NCBI RefSeq assembly: GCF_000186865.1
Contig: NW_008705583.1
Coordinates: 609,293-666,575, forward strand
DNA from: Aureococcus anophagefferens
Taxonomy: Eukaryota > Sar > Pelagophyceae > Pelagomonadales > Pelagomonadaceae
Direction of reading: 5' to 3'
Length of the DNA stretch: 57,283 nt
Below the pieces are notes generated by a model, which saw only the letters and a list, made by a program, of their open reading frames with translations, was not told the DNA's origin and made no database searches. A program made the position numbers and the translations under genes. This document shows positions 9,199-19,160 of the stretch, in pieces. Each line of letters begins with the position of its first letter. The stretch's first letter is position 1.

Positions 9199-9358
9199 TG
9201 CTGATTGCTGCGACGCGACGCGAGAAGGCGCTCGAGCACTGCGTCACGCTCGAGAGCTGCGCGGCATGTCCTTCAACATGCCGCAGCGTTGCAGCCCGGC
9301 AAAACGCTCGGCGTCTGGCTGCCCTGCCGTCGCGGCAGCCCACAGACCGCTTGCAATT
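9199..9358. promoter_or_regulatory. Divergent promoter with a 9-bp-stem inverted repeat
   Basis: This 160-bp interval separates the lipocalin and EF-hand start codons. GCGGCATGT at 9261-9269 is exactly complementary to ACATGCCGC at 9276-9284 with a 6-nt spacer. It could be a dimeric transcription-factor site or a 5'UTR hairpin. Function is inferred from position only. Confidence 0.45.
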
Positions 9359-11041
9359 ATGGGCAGCGCGACGTCGGTCGTGCGGAAGCCGCTGCGGGAG
9401 CAGGACGCGGACCAGCTCGCGTCCGCGCTGGCCCACGACCAGCGCCTCGAGGAGTACGCCCACGTCGTGCGCGCCAAGGGCCTCACGGGCGCCATGGTCT
9501 CCCACATGAGCGCCGACGAGGTCGTCAAGGCCCTGGACATCGCCGACGCGAGCCTCGCGAACCACCTCGGCGCGCTCCTCGCCTACGAGAAGTCGGCCAA
9601 GGCCGCGTCCGAGGCGCACCGCGCGACCCTGGAGGCGGCGGCGGGCTCGCCGGTCAAGGAGGATGACGCGGAGCACGAGATGGAGGGCCAGCTCGCGCTC
9701 ATGCGCCAGGTGCGCGAGTCCATGCGGAACGGCGACGCGTCGGACGCGCACCTCGCGGAGACGGCGATCGGCGTGTCCGTCGAGGACACGCCGCGCGAGG
9801 AGGAGGCGCAGCGCGTCGCGCCCGAGCCCGCCGCGCCGACGCCGTCGAAGCGGCTCTCGAACGCGCAGCTGCGGAGCAGCGCCCTGGGCGGCGAGGGGCA
9901 CACGCCGCGCGGCGGGCTGCGGAAGGAGGGCGAGGCCCCCGTCGTCGACACGGCGACGCTCCCGCCGGACGCGGCGCACCACGCCAGGGCCATGGAGGTG
10001 GGCGACGTCGCCGACGAGGCGTCGAACCTCCAGCACCTCAAGGAGCTCGCGTCGACGCGCGAGGATTCGCTCGTCGCGCGCATCATCGACGAGGTCAGCG
10101 GCGACTACGACGGCACGGACCGCGACGAGTTCGAGGCGCTGTTCAAGAAGTACAACCTCTTCCAGAAGGCGGGCATGGACGAGCTCCGGGGCCAGCTCTT
10201 CGCCATGTTCGACCGCGACGGCGACGGCAAGGTCGCCGTCGACGAGCTCGCGGGCGCGCTCGCGGTGTTCCACCAGGGCGACCGCGACGCGCGGCTCCGC
10301 CTCGTCTTCCGCGTCTACGACGCCGACGGCTCGGGCTCCGTCGAGCGCGACGAGCTCGGGCGCCTCATGCGGTCCATCGTCGTCGACACCGCGCGCATGG
10401 TACGGACGGCGCTCCAGTGGGAGGCGGACGTCGTCGCGGCCGTCGGGTCCGACCTCAACGCGGCGAAGATCGACACGGAGCAGGTCACGAAGACGGGGCG
10501 CCTGTCCCTCGTGGAATTCTCCCAAAAGGAGCAGAAAAAAAAGGGCAAGAAGAAGGGCGGGAAGAAGAAGAAGGCCGCCAAAGGTCCGCCGAAGCCCGCG
10601 ACGGTCGACGTCGCGCTCGACGGCGCGGTCGGCCACTTCGACATCCGCGTGGCGAAGGACGAACTGCTCAAGCTCCAGGAGACGGGCTCGAACCCGGCGC
10701 TGGAGCAGCAGCTCCTCGACGCGCTCGTCGCGGATTGCCTGAAGCACAACGACCGCGACGACGACGGCGCGCTGAGCTTCGACGAGTTCAAGGGCTGGGC
10801 CGGCGGCTCGACGCTCGTCGACGAGCTCATCTCCCACTTCCACCTCTTCGACGCCGCCGGCGCGCCCACGCCGGCGCAGCCGGCGGCGCCGCCCGCGGAC
10901 GCCGCGGACGACGAGGACCCGCTCGGCGCCGCGTTCCCGGACCTGCTCTACCCGCCGACGTCGTCGCCCGACGCGCCCGCCCAGTCCTTCGACGTCGTGC
11001 CGGGAACGAAATCGCGCCAGACCCATATGGTGCGACGATAG
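9359..11041 (+). CDS. EF-hand calcium-binding protein with myristoylation-like N-terminus, 560 aa
   Basis: The start at 9359 gives MGSATSVVRKPLRE, a good N-myristoylation context; the upstream open frame overlaps the promoter. Two adjacent canonical EF-hand loops begin near residues 285 (DRDGDGKVAVDE) and 321 (DADGSGSVERDE). A third lies near 465 (DRDDDGALSFDEF). A lysine-rich basic tract at about 391-410 separates the second and third loops and may act in membrane or nucleic-acid contact. The first 200 residues are helical with a low-complexity linker. The paired EF-hands resemble calcineurin-B/NCS-type sensors, but the size is much larger than those families. No kinase or oxidase domain is present. 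The C-terminus ends 71 bp before the next gene. Confidence 0.85.
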   Translation: MGSATSVVRKPLREQDADQLASALAHDQRLEEYAHVVRAKGLTGAMVSHMSADEVVKALDIADASLANHLGALLAYEKSAKAASEAHRATLEAAAGSPVKEDDAEHEMEGQLALMRQVRESMRNGDASDAHLAETAIGVSVEDTPREEEAQRVAPEPAAPTPSKRLSNAQLRSSALGGEGHTPRGGLRKEGEAPVVDTATLPPDAAHHARAMEVGDVADEASNLQHLKELASTREDSLVARIIDEVSGDYDGTDRDEFEALFKKYNLFQKAGMDELRGQLFAMFDRDGDGKVAVDELAGALAVFHQGDRDARLRLVFRVYDADGSGSVERDELGRLMRSIVVDTARMVRTALQWEADVVAAVGSDLNAAKIDTEQVTKTGRLSLVEFSQKEQKKKGKKKGGKKKKAAKGPPKPATVDVALDGAVGHFDIRVAKDELLKLQETGSNPALEQQLLDALVADCLKHNDRDDDGALSFDEFKGWAGGSTLVDELISHFHLFDAAGAPTPAQPAAPPADAADDEDPLGAAFPDLLYPPTSSPDAPAQSFDVVPGTKSRQTHMVRR

Positions 11042-11112
11042 GCCGGGCGCCGCTCTAATTTGTTCGTTCGGCGAGCGCAGTGCGTATTTGACCACTCGAC
11101 GATCTCGACGCA

Positions 11113-12359
11113 ATGGACGCAATTGACGCGCAGGGCGACAAAAAGGGCTCGGGGGACGGCGAGATGAACGAACCTGAGTGGATGGTGAAGAAGCGCGAGT
11201 ATGAACAGCGCATGGCCCGAGTCAAGAACGCCAAGCTCCGCACGCTTTGCACAATTTGCTCGGCGAAAGCGAAGCTCCCATGCCCATGCGGCACCGCGCA
11301 GTATTGCTCGGTCGCGTGTCAAAAGGTCGATTGGCGCGAGCGGGGCCACAAGAAGGTCTGCAAGGAGATCCGGGCGCGGGCGGAGGCGCCGACGCCCCCG
11401 CCGTCGCCCCCGCGGGAGGTGTTCTACGGCCCCGCGCCCCGATCGCACGCGGACGAGATCCGCGCGCGCATCGCCGCGGAACACGAGGCGGCTCGCGCGC
11501 GCCGCGAGGCAAATCCGGAGCGGGAGCCGGAGTCGGCGCGATTCGGGGGGCGGTGCCCGATCTGCTTGGACGAATGGGATGTGAATACATCACATGGGCT
11601 TATGATCTGTTGCTGCCGAAGGATCTGCCAATCGTGCGAGCGCAAGATCGGCTTCGACGCGTGTCCCCTCTGTCGGATGTCGTGGCCTAAATCCGAGCAA
11701 GAGCAGCTGGCTCGGCTTCGTCGCCACGTGGAAAATGACGTGCCCGAAGCGATCACCGTGTTGGCGAGAATGTATCGCGATGGCGACCACGGCCTCGCGC
11801 AGTCTTATAAGAAGGCCGTGAAGATTTTCAAACGCGCCGTGGAGCTCGGAAACGTGCAGGCGACGATTGAACTTGGGTACATGTATGAAAAAGGGCGCGG
11901 CGTCAGGCTCGACCTGAAGAAGGCGAGCCAGCTGTACCGTATGGCCGCGGACCGGGGTAATGCGAATGCACAATTCAACCTCGCGTGAAATTGCAAGGAG
12001 AGGGACATATCGAGGAAGCCATCACGTTTTATCGGCTAGCAGCGGATCAAAAATTTACCGCGGCTGAGCACATGCTTGGGAACTTCTATGCGCGCGGCGA
12101 AGGCGTGGAACGAAATTATTACGAAGCCAGACGCTGGTTCGCACGCGCAGCCGATGGCACCGGTCATATGGCACCGGCATCCATGCACAACCTCGGCAAT
12201 TTCTACCTACTAGGTTATGGCGTGGAATGCGATATTGAAGAAGGCAGACGCTGGCACGAGCGCGCGGCCGCCATGGGCCACGAGGACGCAATAGACACAC
12301 TCAAGATGCTTGACACGCGATACCCGCGATCTGGCCTGGGCCGGGCGCCGACCAGCTAA
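11113..12359 (+). pseudogene. Second MYND/RING/Sel1 gene, interrupted by a 1-nt frameshift
   Basis: Frame 1 (11113-11988) encodes a MYND finger (CTICSAKAKLPCPCGTAQYC...), a RING-like module (CPICLDEW...CCCRRICQSC...CPLC) and the first Sel1 repeats. It stops with TGA at 11986-11988. The next frame (11985-12359) continues the Sel1 array without loss (LQGEGHIEEAITFYRLAADQ, then two more units). Aligning to the paralogue at 901-2082 requires exactly one codon between NLA and KLQ, i.e. one missing base at the TGA. With that base the product is 415 aa. Either a sequencing deletion or a recent nonsense/frameshift mutation fits. GC content here is lower than in neighbouring genes, with more A/T at third positions. 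Confidence 0.8.
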
Positions 12360-12435
12360 TCTCTTGTTCTACGGGAAACTTCGCTTGATCAGGGACCTCG
12401 ATGCGCGAATCGCCGCCATGAACCGCCCATGAACC

Positions 12436-12451
12436 CTAGGAGGCCTCCTAG
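12436..12451. repeat. Perfect 16-bp palindrome in the 3' intergenic region
   Basis: CTAGGAGGCCTCCTAG is fully self-complementary. It lies in the 116-bp interval between the convergent MYND-Sel1 and RAD54B-like genes. The bases just before it carry a short direct repeat CCATGAACC. It could mark 3'-end processing or be chance. Confidence 0.5.
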
Positions 12452-12475
12452 ACCGCATAAGAGCCACTCCTCCTT

Positions 12476-15325
12476 TTACTGGGGTTGCGTGGAGTCCTCT
12501 TCGTCGTCGTCGTCGACGACGGCGCGGCGGCGGCCGCGGGCTTTTTTCTTGGGGACGACCTCCTCCTCGGACTCGTCGTCGAAGACGAACTCCTCCTCGG
12601 AGTCGTCGTCGTCGTCGTCGCCGACGGACTCCTCGTCGTCGTCGGACTCGGCGACCTTGCGCTTGGGCGCCTCGCGCTTCGCCGGCTTGCGCCGCTTCCT
12701 CGCGGGCGCGGCGTCCGAATCGTCGCCCGCGTCGCGCTTCGCGGGCGCGGCGGCCTCGACGGGCGCGAGGGGCTCGTCGCAGACCTCGCAGACGCCGGCG
12801 GCCGCCGGGTTCTTGAAGGTGCAGGCCGGGCAGGGCCGGAGCGCGCGCGCGCGCGCGGCGACGTCGTCGTCGTCGTCGGAGTCGCCCGCGTCCGGCGGGC
12901 CGCCGTAGGACGTCGTCGAGCCGCTCGCGCGGTCGGCGCCGTCGGCGGCGTGCGTGTCGGCCTTGGCGTAGGACACTGAGGACGTGTCCAACGCCGCCGC
13001 GCGGAGCGCGGCGTCGCCGATGGACGACGGCCCGTCGTAGCGCGGCCACGCCGCGCGCGTCGCCGCGGCGTGGCGCTGCGCGTCGTAGGTGGTCGACGCC
13101 ACGTCCGGGTCGTAGGCGAACAGATCCGCGAGCTCCGCCGCCGTGAAGCGGCCCGCCGTCGCCGCGTCGTCGACGACGCCGTCGTTGACGTCGTGCTTGC
13201 CGAGCTGGCGCATGAAGATCTTCTCGTCGACCGTGCCCGCGCCGAGGAGCCGGTAGACGTGGACGGGCCGCGTCTGGCCGTCGCGCCAGACGCGCGCCAT
13301 GGCCTGCTCGTCCGCCGCCGGGTTCCAGTCCGGGTCGAGGAGCAGCAAGCGGGAGGCGCCGACCAAGTTCAGCCCGCAGCCGCCCGCGCGCGTGCTCAGG
13401 AGGAAGACGAAGGCGTCGCTCCGGGGCCGGTTGAAGGCGTTGACGAGGCCCTGGCGCTCGCCCGCGGGCGTCGACCCGTCGAGGCGCGCCGCGGGCCAGC
13501 CGCGCGACTCGCACTCGCGCGCGCACGCGTCCAGCGTCACCGTCGACGTCGACACGAGCACCGCGCGCTCCTTCGCGGGCCGGGCCCGGAGGTGGGCCAG
13601 CAGCGCGAAGGCGACGTCGAGCTTGCCGCTCGCGGCGCGGTCGCCGTCGGCGCCGCGCGTCGCGAGCGCGCGGAGCCGCTGGATCTTCGCCAGAGCGTCG
13701 ACGTCCGCCGCCGCGGCCGCCGCGTACGCGGCGGCCTGGCCCGCGCGGAGGCGGCAGCAGACGACGTGGACCGTCTTCGGCGGGAGGGACGCGCGGCTCA
13801 CGTCCGCCGCCGTGCGCCGGAGGTAGAAGGCCGCCGCGCGCGCGCGGAGCGCGTCCTTGGCCTCCGTCGCCGCCAAACGCTTCTCCCGCGACGCGCCCCG
13901 GACCGCGCCGGCCTCGATGGGCCGCGCGACGTCGCGCTTGAAGGCCGCCAGCGGCCCGAAGACGTCGGGGTTCACGACGTCGGCGAGCGCGTGGAACTCG
14001 GACAGGTCGTTCATCGCCGGCGTGCCCGTGATGAGCAGCCTTCGCTTCGCGCGGCAGTCGCGGATCGCTCTAGCGGTCTTGGAGCCGGCGCCGCCCTTGA
14101 GGCGGTGGCCCTCGTCGAAGACCAGCAAATCCAGCTGGAGGTCGCCCTCGATGTGGCTCGCGAAGTAGCGCTGGAACGACTCGTAGGAGATCGCGAGCAC
14201 CGCGCACGACCGCCGGCCGTCCAACGCGCGCCACCGCTCGAGCGCGGTTTTGGCCGACTCCGTGCCGCCGTCGAGCGCGCCGCCGGCGGTCTCGAGGCAG
14301 GCGACTCAGGTCACGTTCGACGACACGCGGCCGAAGAACTTGGCGTCCTCGTCGGGCCACTGGCCCACGAGCGACGCGGGGCAGAGGACCGCGGCCTTGC
14401 GGACCTTGGGCACGTCCGCGTCGCCGTTGACGCAGGACCCGGCGGCCTTGACGAGGAGCCGCAGCGTCGTGAGCGTCGCCAGGGTCTTGCCGAGGCCCAT
14501 CTCGTCCGCGAGGATCGCGCCGCAGCCGCCGCGGGGCTGGCGGCCGCTCAGAGCGCGGTAGAGGAACTTCGCGGCGTCGCGCTGGTGCGGCCGGAGCTTC
14601 CTGGCGAGCGGCCCGCGGATGGCGACGCGCGGCTCGGCGACGACCTCGAACTCGTCCTCGCCGGGCGGCGCGGCGGCGCGGGGGGCCGGCGCGGGCGCCG
14701 CGAAGGCGGCCTTGCGCGGCGGCGGCGCGGCCGACGGCCGCGGCGCGGCGAACGCCGTCGGCCGCGGCGCGGGCGGCCGCGGCGGCGGCGCGGCGGCGCG
14801 CGGCGCGGGCGCGGGGGCCGCGGGGCGCGGGGGCGCCGGGCGCGGCGCGGGCGGCGCGGCGCGCGGCGCCGGCGCCGGCGCGGCGAAGACCGGCTTCCGC
14901 GCGACCGGCGCCGGGGCGCGCACGCGCGGCGGCGCCGCGGGCGCGGGCGCGGGCGCGGCGCCGCCCTTGCGGCCCTGGATCTGGATCTTGAACTTGGAGA
15001 AGTAGGTCTCGTACTCCTCGTCGTCCTCGAACGTCGGCGTCGAGACCTTGACGCTCGCCCGAGTGATGATCGAGCCCGTCGCCACGTCGATTAACGTAAG
15101 GCGATCCTGGCTCCCGTTCTCCTCGCGCTTGACGACGCCGTCGATCCAGGTCGGCCGCTTCTTCGGGCCGGCCTTGGCGTAGAGGCAGTCCCAGTCGCCG
15201 CAGCGCCCGCCGGACGGCGCGGCGGGCGCGGCCTGCTTCGGCGCGAATGGTCGCTTCGCCACGGGCTTAGACGACGACGGCGCGGCACCGTAGTTTCGAC
15301 CGGCTGGTAGCTGGAAGCGCTTCAT
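12476..15325 (-). CDS. RAD54B-like: RAD54B/Rdh54-like SNF2 DNA translocase with C-terminal RanBP2-type zinc finger, about 930 aa
   Basis: Exons 15325-14315 and 14257-12476 are joined across a proposed 57-bp GT-AG intron (14258-14314) that removes an in-frame TGA at 14306-14308. The N-terminus (MKRFQLPAGR) leads to a DUF2439-like segment (DWDCLYAKAGPKKRPTWIDG) as in RAD54B, then an Ala/Pro-rich linker. The SNF2 motor follows: DEMGLGKT (motif I), DEGHRLK (II), ITGTPAMND (III), LSTRAGGCGLNL (V) and ARVWRDGQT (VI). A RanBP2-type finger CPACTFKNPAAAGVCEVC and a long acidic/basic tail (nuclear-type) close the protein. The proposed splice leaves 24 residues between FFG and VLAISYE, close to human RAD54B as I remember it. 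The expected role is RAD51-linked homologous recombination in the nucleus. If the intron is wrong, the TGA is a nonsense change. Confidence 0.85.
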
Positions 15326-15773
15326 GATTTCGTAACCTGAAGGGAGGGTGGGGTGAGACTTCGACTTGGGCGAGCGCGCGCGCGCGAGCGCGCGCGCGCG
15401 AGGGGCGCGCGACAAACTTCGCGCGGGCGGCTCGTTGGCTCGGCACGGCGCGTGACGTCGGTCAGAGCCGCGGCAAGGATGTTGGTACTCTCAAAAGCGC
15501 GCGACGGCGGTCACGGACGCGGCTTTGCACAAGACGGTGAGCTTGAACAGCAAAGTTGTTATCTGCTTTACAAGACCAAACGATGGCTCATGCGCTCGGC
15601 GCGCACGGAGGAACCGCGCGGCACCATTCTCGCCGCACCCACATGTTGTTGCACTTCCCAATCACCCGTAGGCGTCGAGATAGGCCTCGAGAAAGCCTCC
15701 AGAAAGTCATCCAGAACACGCCGGACGTCGTCCGCTGCACCTCCCGCAAGCCTCGTCCGCTTCGAACTTTCTT
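15326..15773. other. 448-bp intergenic region with alternating CG tract
   Basis: This lies between the RAD54B-like start and the TBC-like stop, both on the minus strand. It holds (CG)n-rich alternating purine/pyrimidine runs at 15375-15386 and 15389-15400, a Z-DNA-prone sequence. From 15540 to 15770 it is AT-richer. I find no convincing gene. It should contain the RAD54B promoter and the 3'UTR of the TBC-like gene. Confidence 0.5.
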
Positions 15774-18010
15774 TTAGGAACTCGCCGTCTTCGGCGGCGC
15801 GTTCTGGGGCCCCATGCAGAGGAAGCCGAAGCAGGGCTGCTGGGGCGCCGTTTTCGGCGCGCCCGGCGCGGCGCCGGGGCACCGCGGGGGATCGGCGAGC
15901 TGGCGGCTCGAGTCTTCGGAGTCGCAGGCCGCCGTCGAGCCGCAGGTGGGGTCGACGTCGCCCCGGTCCGGCGCGCCGCCCCAGAGGAAGCGCGCGACGG
16001 CGACGTCGCCGAGCGCCGCGCGCTCGAGCGCGAGGACGTCGACGCTCCCGTCGCCGCAGGACGCGAGCATGTCGGCCTTGTCGAGGAGCGTCGGCGTCGC
16101 CGCCGAGCCCCGCGCGTGCGCCGACGGCCGCGGCGACGCGAGCGACGAGCCGCCGGACGCGGACGCCTCGCGGCTCGGCGCGGACGACGACGCGGAGTCG
16201 AGCGGTTCGTCCGACGGGTCGTCGCCGTCGGTCGGCGGGCCCGACTCGACCTGCGCGGCGTCGTCGAGCAGCCGCGCGGCCTCGCGGGCCTCGTCGCCGC
16301 TCAGCGCGCCGTCGCCGTCGTCGTCGAGCGCGTCGAGGCACAGCCGGAGCCGCTTCCGCGGCGACGCGTCCCCGAAGAGCAGGAACGCCGCGGCGCCGAG
16401 CGTCTTCCGCGACACGCCCGCCACGCCGCCCACGGCCGCCGCGGCCTCGAAGGCGCGCCGCAGCGCCCAGAAGACGACGGGGTCCGACGACGCCTCCAAC
16501 GCGCGCTTCACGTCCGGCCACCGCAGGGGCGCCTCCGGTGATCCGGCGCCGGCGACGTCGACGGCGCGCCGGATCGCGGGCCAGAGGCGCCCGCCCGCGG
16601 GGCCCTGGCAAAAGTCGTCGCTCGCGAAGTCGCGCGCCGTCGCCGCGGCGGGCGCGCCCCGGTCGACCGCGGACGCGACCTCGCGCCGCGCCGCGTCGAG
16701 CGCGCGGTCGTCGAGGGGCCGCCGCGGCGACCCGAGGCCCCGCAGCTCCGCCGTGAGCGCCTCCGCGTCCAAATCCACGACGAAGTCGCTCAGGACCGAG
16801 TACGCGACGGCGCCGTTCGCCCGGACGTCGTCCGCGGCGACGGAGCGCTTCTGGCGCGCGGCCCTGACGGCGCTGCGGCACGTGTGGCGCGCCGCGCCGC
16901 AGGCCGCGACGCAGGCCCGCAGGATCGCGGACGCGCACGGCTCGTAGTCGCCGTCGTCGGCCGCCGCGCGACGCGCGGCCGACGCGTCGAGGTCGCCGCA
17001 GGACGCCGAGTTGGGGAGCGTCGCCGGCGGCGCCGGCGGCAGGGCGCCGTGGCTCGCGACGCGCCGCCGCGGGGGCGCCCCCGCGGCGTCGCCGGCCGCC
17101 GCGCGCGCGCGCCGCGTCGCGCCGCAGGCCTCGAAGCAGTCGTCCCAGATGACGATCAACGCCGTCAGCGGCACGGCGTCGGCGAAGGCGCGGCAGGCCA
17201 GGCGCGGCGTCAGCGTCTCCAGCGCCAGCGCCAGCGCCTCGGGGCCCACGGCGTCCGCGAGCCGCGGGTACGCCGCCGCGGCGCCTGGGCAGCAAAAGGG
17301 TGCGAAATTCCCAACTTCAAAGGCTCCTATCTCGGTCGTTTTCCGCTCGTTTCGGCTGATTTTTGGACGAGCGATCATCTCTCGGAGCGCTCTCGAAGCG
17401 TGGGTGCTGTTTCCGAAACGCGCGCGCGCGGAACACTCACGTTGAAGCGACGTTGAATCACCCTTTTGCTGCCCTGCGCGGCGCCGTCGGCGACGGCGCG
17501 GCCGCACGCGTGGAGCCCGCCGCCGCCGAAGCAGCCCAGCGGCATCAACGCCCGCTCCAGCAGGCCGCGCAACAGGTGCGCGGCCTGGGCCTCGCGCGCG
17601 AAGAGGAGCAGCACCGCCGCGACGGCCGCGACGTCCCGCAGCTCCTCGTCGGGCTCGCCGCGCGCGCGGTCGCCCCGGCCCTCCACGGCAAACGCGCCGA
17701 CGACGCGCCGCATGCTGCCCTGGAGCTCCTCGGCGTCGCGCTGGGCGACGAGCTCGACGATGGAGCCCTGCCGCAGCTCCGCGACCGCGCGGCGGCACGC
17801 GGCGGCGATCGCGACGCGCGACACCGCGCCGAGCACCGCCGGGCAATGCGCGGGGCTCGAGGCCTCGCCGCAGGACGCGGCCCAGCGCGCGCCGATGCGG
17901 TACCGCGCCTCGGCGCCGCTCAGCTCGCTCTGGGACGACACGCGCGGCGACGGCTCGCGGGCGTCGCCGCCCCGCCGCGGACCGATGACGGCGTCGAGGA
18001 AGCGCCGCAT
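15774..18010 (-). CDS. TBC (RabGAP)-like protein with EF-hand, 678 aa; interrupted by an introner
   Basis: Exon 1 runs 18010-17485 and exon 2 runs 17284-15774; the 200-bp introner is removed with exact frame restoration (...VADG/AAAAYPRLADAVG). The stretch around the junction (LLERALMPLGCFGG...AYPRLADAVGPEALALALETL...FADAVPLTALIVIWDDCFE) matches the second half of a TBC domain, where the 'WD' position follows a hydrophobic helix. A canonical EF-hand loop is visible downstream (LDALDDDGDGALSGDEAREA). TBC plus EF-hand occurs in the TBC1D8/9 group. The N-terminal half, including the arginine finger, is not clearly identifiable, so catalytic GAP activity is uncertain. The tail is Ser/Ala-rich and disordered. 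The start at 18010 (MRRFLDAVIG) is the first good ATG. Expected role: regulation of Rab-dependent membrane traffic. Confidence 0.68.
17285..17484 (-). mobile_element. Introner copy 2 (intron of TBC-like gene), core antisense to the gene, GC-AG
   Basis: On the minus strand the intron begins in TSD GCGCCGCG (17484-17477) and the second TSD copy is 17284-17277. The 192-bp element (17285-17476) has TIR arms C[A/T]GGGCAGCAAAAGGGTG, 17 of 18 paired. Its conserved core (CCAACTTCAAAGGCTCC...GGCTGATTTTTGGAC) runs on the plus strand, opposite to the host gene, yet GC...CCCAG on the minus strand restores the reading frame. This is the clearest antisense introner here. Confidence 0.9.
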
Positions 18011-18303
18011 GGCGTCCGCGCGGGCGTCCCGGCCGCGGCCCTTGGAGGCCGGTGTCTCAGACGACCCGCGGCGTGGATAAACGTCGAACGACGCGTCGGG
18101 CTGATAGGATTGGGGCGATGGGCCGTCAAAACTAGCAAGCGAATGAGATCCAACGTTGTGGTCTGCACCGTTGCCACAGATCGCTGAAACGTCGGCTTAA
18201 GTTCAAATGGATACGTGCCGTGAATAACGAGGCTCTCCGGCGCTGCTGAGACACCCCCGCCGCCGCCCGCCGTCCCCGCCGCCGGGACGCCCGGTTGGGA
18301 GCC
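18011..18303. promoter_or_regulatory. Divergent promoter region, TBC-like / CFAP96-like
   Basis: This is a 293-bp interval between opposite start codons. The centre (18080-18230) is AT-richer; the right end is C-rich just before the CFAP96-like ATG. No recognisable motif or small gene was found. The role is inferred from orientation. Confidence 0.4.
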
Positions 18304-18993
18304 ATGTACACCACCAAGTTTATGAACAAGAATGTGACGGTGGACAACGGCCGCTACATCACGGTCGGCGACCCCTACATCGGGACGAAGGACAAGCTGC
18401 CCCTGCGGTGGAAGGAGAAGCAGTTCCACGTGCCCCAGGTGCCGAGTAACGCCGGCGAGGGCTACTTCGGGTTCAGCGGCAAGGCCTTCTCCTACCAGAG
18501 CGAGCTCTACACGGAGCAGCGGCCCTACATGAAGACGCAGCCGCCGGACAAGCGCAAGCTCGGCTTCGGCACGCACGACGCGAGCCGGCGCGACGAGTTC
18601 TCCCAGACGATCCGCACGGAGCAGTACCGCGAGACGCTCAAGAAGGAGGGCCGCGCGAACAACAACGGCTACGACGAGGACGCCATCGAGGAGCTCATGA
18701 AGAAGGAGAACGCAAAGGTGAAGAAGTTCGTCGAGACGAAGAAGGAGATCGGCAACCTGTACGACGTCGGCCGCTCCATCCACACGGAGTTCGACCCGAA
18801 GAACGGCCGCGACCAGTTCTACTCCATGAAGCACGGCTACACCTACGAGAAGCGCATGGGCAACAACCGCACGGCGTCCCAGGACATCGGCGACGGCGCC
18901 TGGAACTTCAAGTACTCCAAGCCCGAGTTCTCCGCGCCGAGCCAGGTCAAGAACTTCTTCGACCAATCCCACCTCGACATCGGCGGCCTCTAA
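18304..18993 (+). CDS. CFAP96-like: CFAP96 (C4orf47)-like cilia- and flagella-associated protein, 229 aa
   Basis: The start at 18304 (MYTTKFMNKNVTVDNGRY) is the first ATG. The single-exon, basic, Tyr/Lys-rich protein has the segment ITVGDPYIGTKDKLPLRWKE near the N-terminus. It also has GKAFSYQSELYTEQRPYM and KRKLGFGTHDASRRDEFS, which resemble the CFAP96/C4orf47 family and protist homologues ('ITVGDKY', 'GFG..D..RRDEFS'). These proteins are ciliary or centrosomal; the molecular role is poorly known. A low predicted fold content with repeated aromatic-glycine motifs suits a microtubule inner protein. The identity is from remembered family features. It lies two genes from IFT46, so the neighbourhood is enriched in ciliary genes. 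Confidence 0.6.
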   Translation: MYTTKFMNKNVTVDNGRYITVGDPYIGTKDKLPLRWKEKQFHVPQVPSNAGEGYFGFSGKAFSYQSELYTEQRPYMKTQPPDKRKLGFGTHDASRRDEFSQTIRTEQYRETLKKEGRANNNGYDEDAIEELMKKENAKVKKFVETKKEIGNLYDVGRSIHTEFDPKNGRDQFYSMKHGYTYEKRMGNNRTASQDIGDGAWNFKYSKPEFSAPSQVKNFFDQSHLDIGGL

Positions 18994-19160
18994 AGCAGCG
19001 CGCGCGCTCCGGTGTAAATCTACCCGTCCGTCCGCCTACCGTGGCGATCTGCCAGTGAACATTCAAGTTGCGAACATTGACTCAGTCGGTCGGACCCGTG
19101 CCAGTGCGTGCGCACCTTGACGATGTGTCTCGGCGTTGACCACCTTCGCTATTTACGAAT

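Noticed and set aside
8033..11122. Very long Arg/Ala/Val-rich open frames opposite or out of frame with real genes (e.g. minus strand 8033-11122)
   Set aside because: They are shadows caused by high GC: they lack conserved motifs, run across gene boundaries and promoters, and overlap genes with clear homology.
14306..14308. TGA in the RAD54B-like gene as selenocysteine
   Set aside because: No redox motif around it, no expected Sec in SNF2 helicases, and a 57-bp GT-AG intron explains it better.
15375..15400. (CG)n tract as a functional Z-DNA element
   Set aside because: Alternating CG runs are expected at this GC content; only the sequence is noted, without a functional claim.
15556..15777. 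Small plus-strand ORF of 73 codons in the 15.3-15.8 kb intergenic region
   Set aside because: No motif or homology-like pattern, composition is Arg/His-rich, and it overlaps the 3' end of the TBC-like gene.
17363..17445. Short similar ORFs inside the introners as transposase remnants
   Set aside because: They are under 40 codons within the element, occur on both strands and are similar only because the copies are recent; no transposase motif is present.
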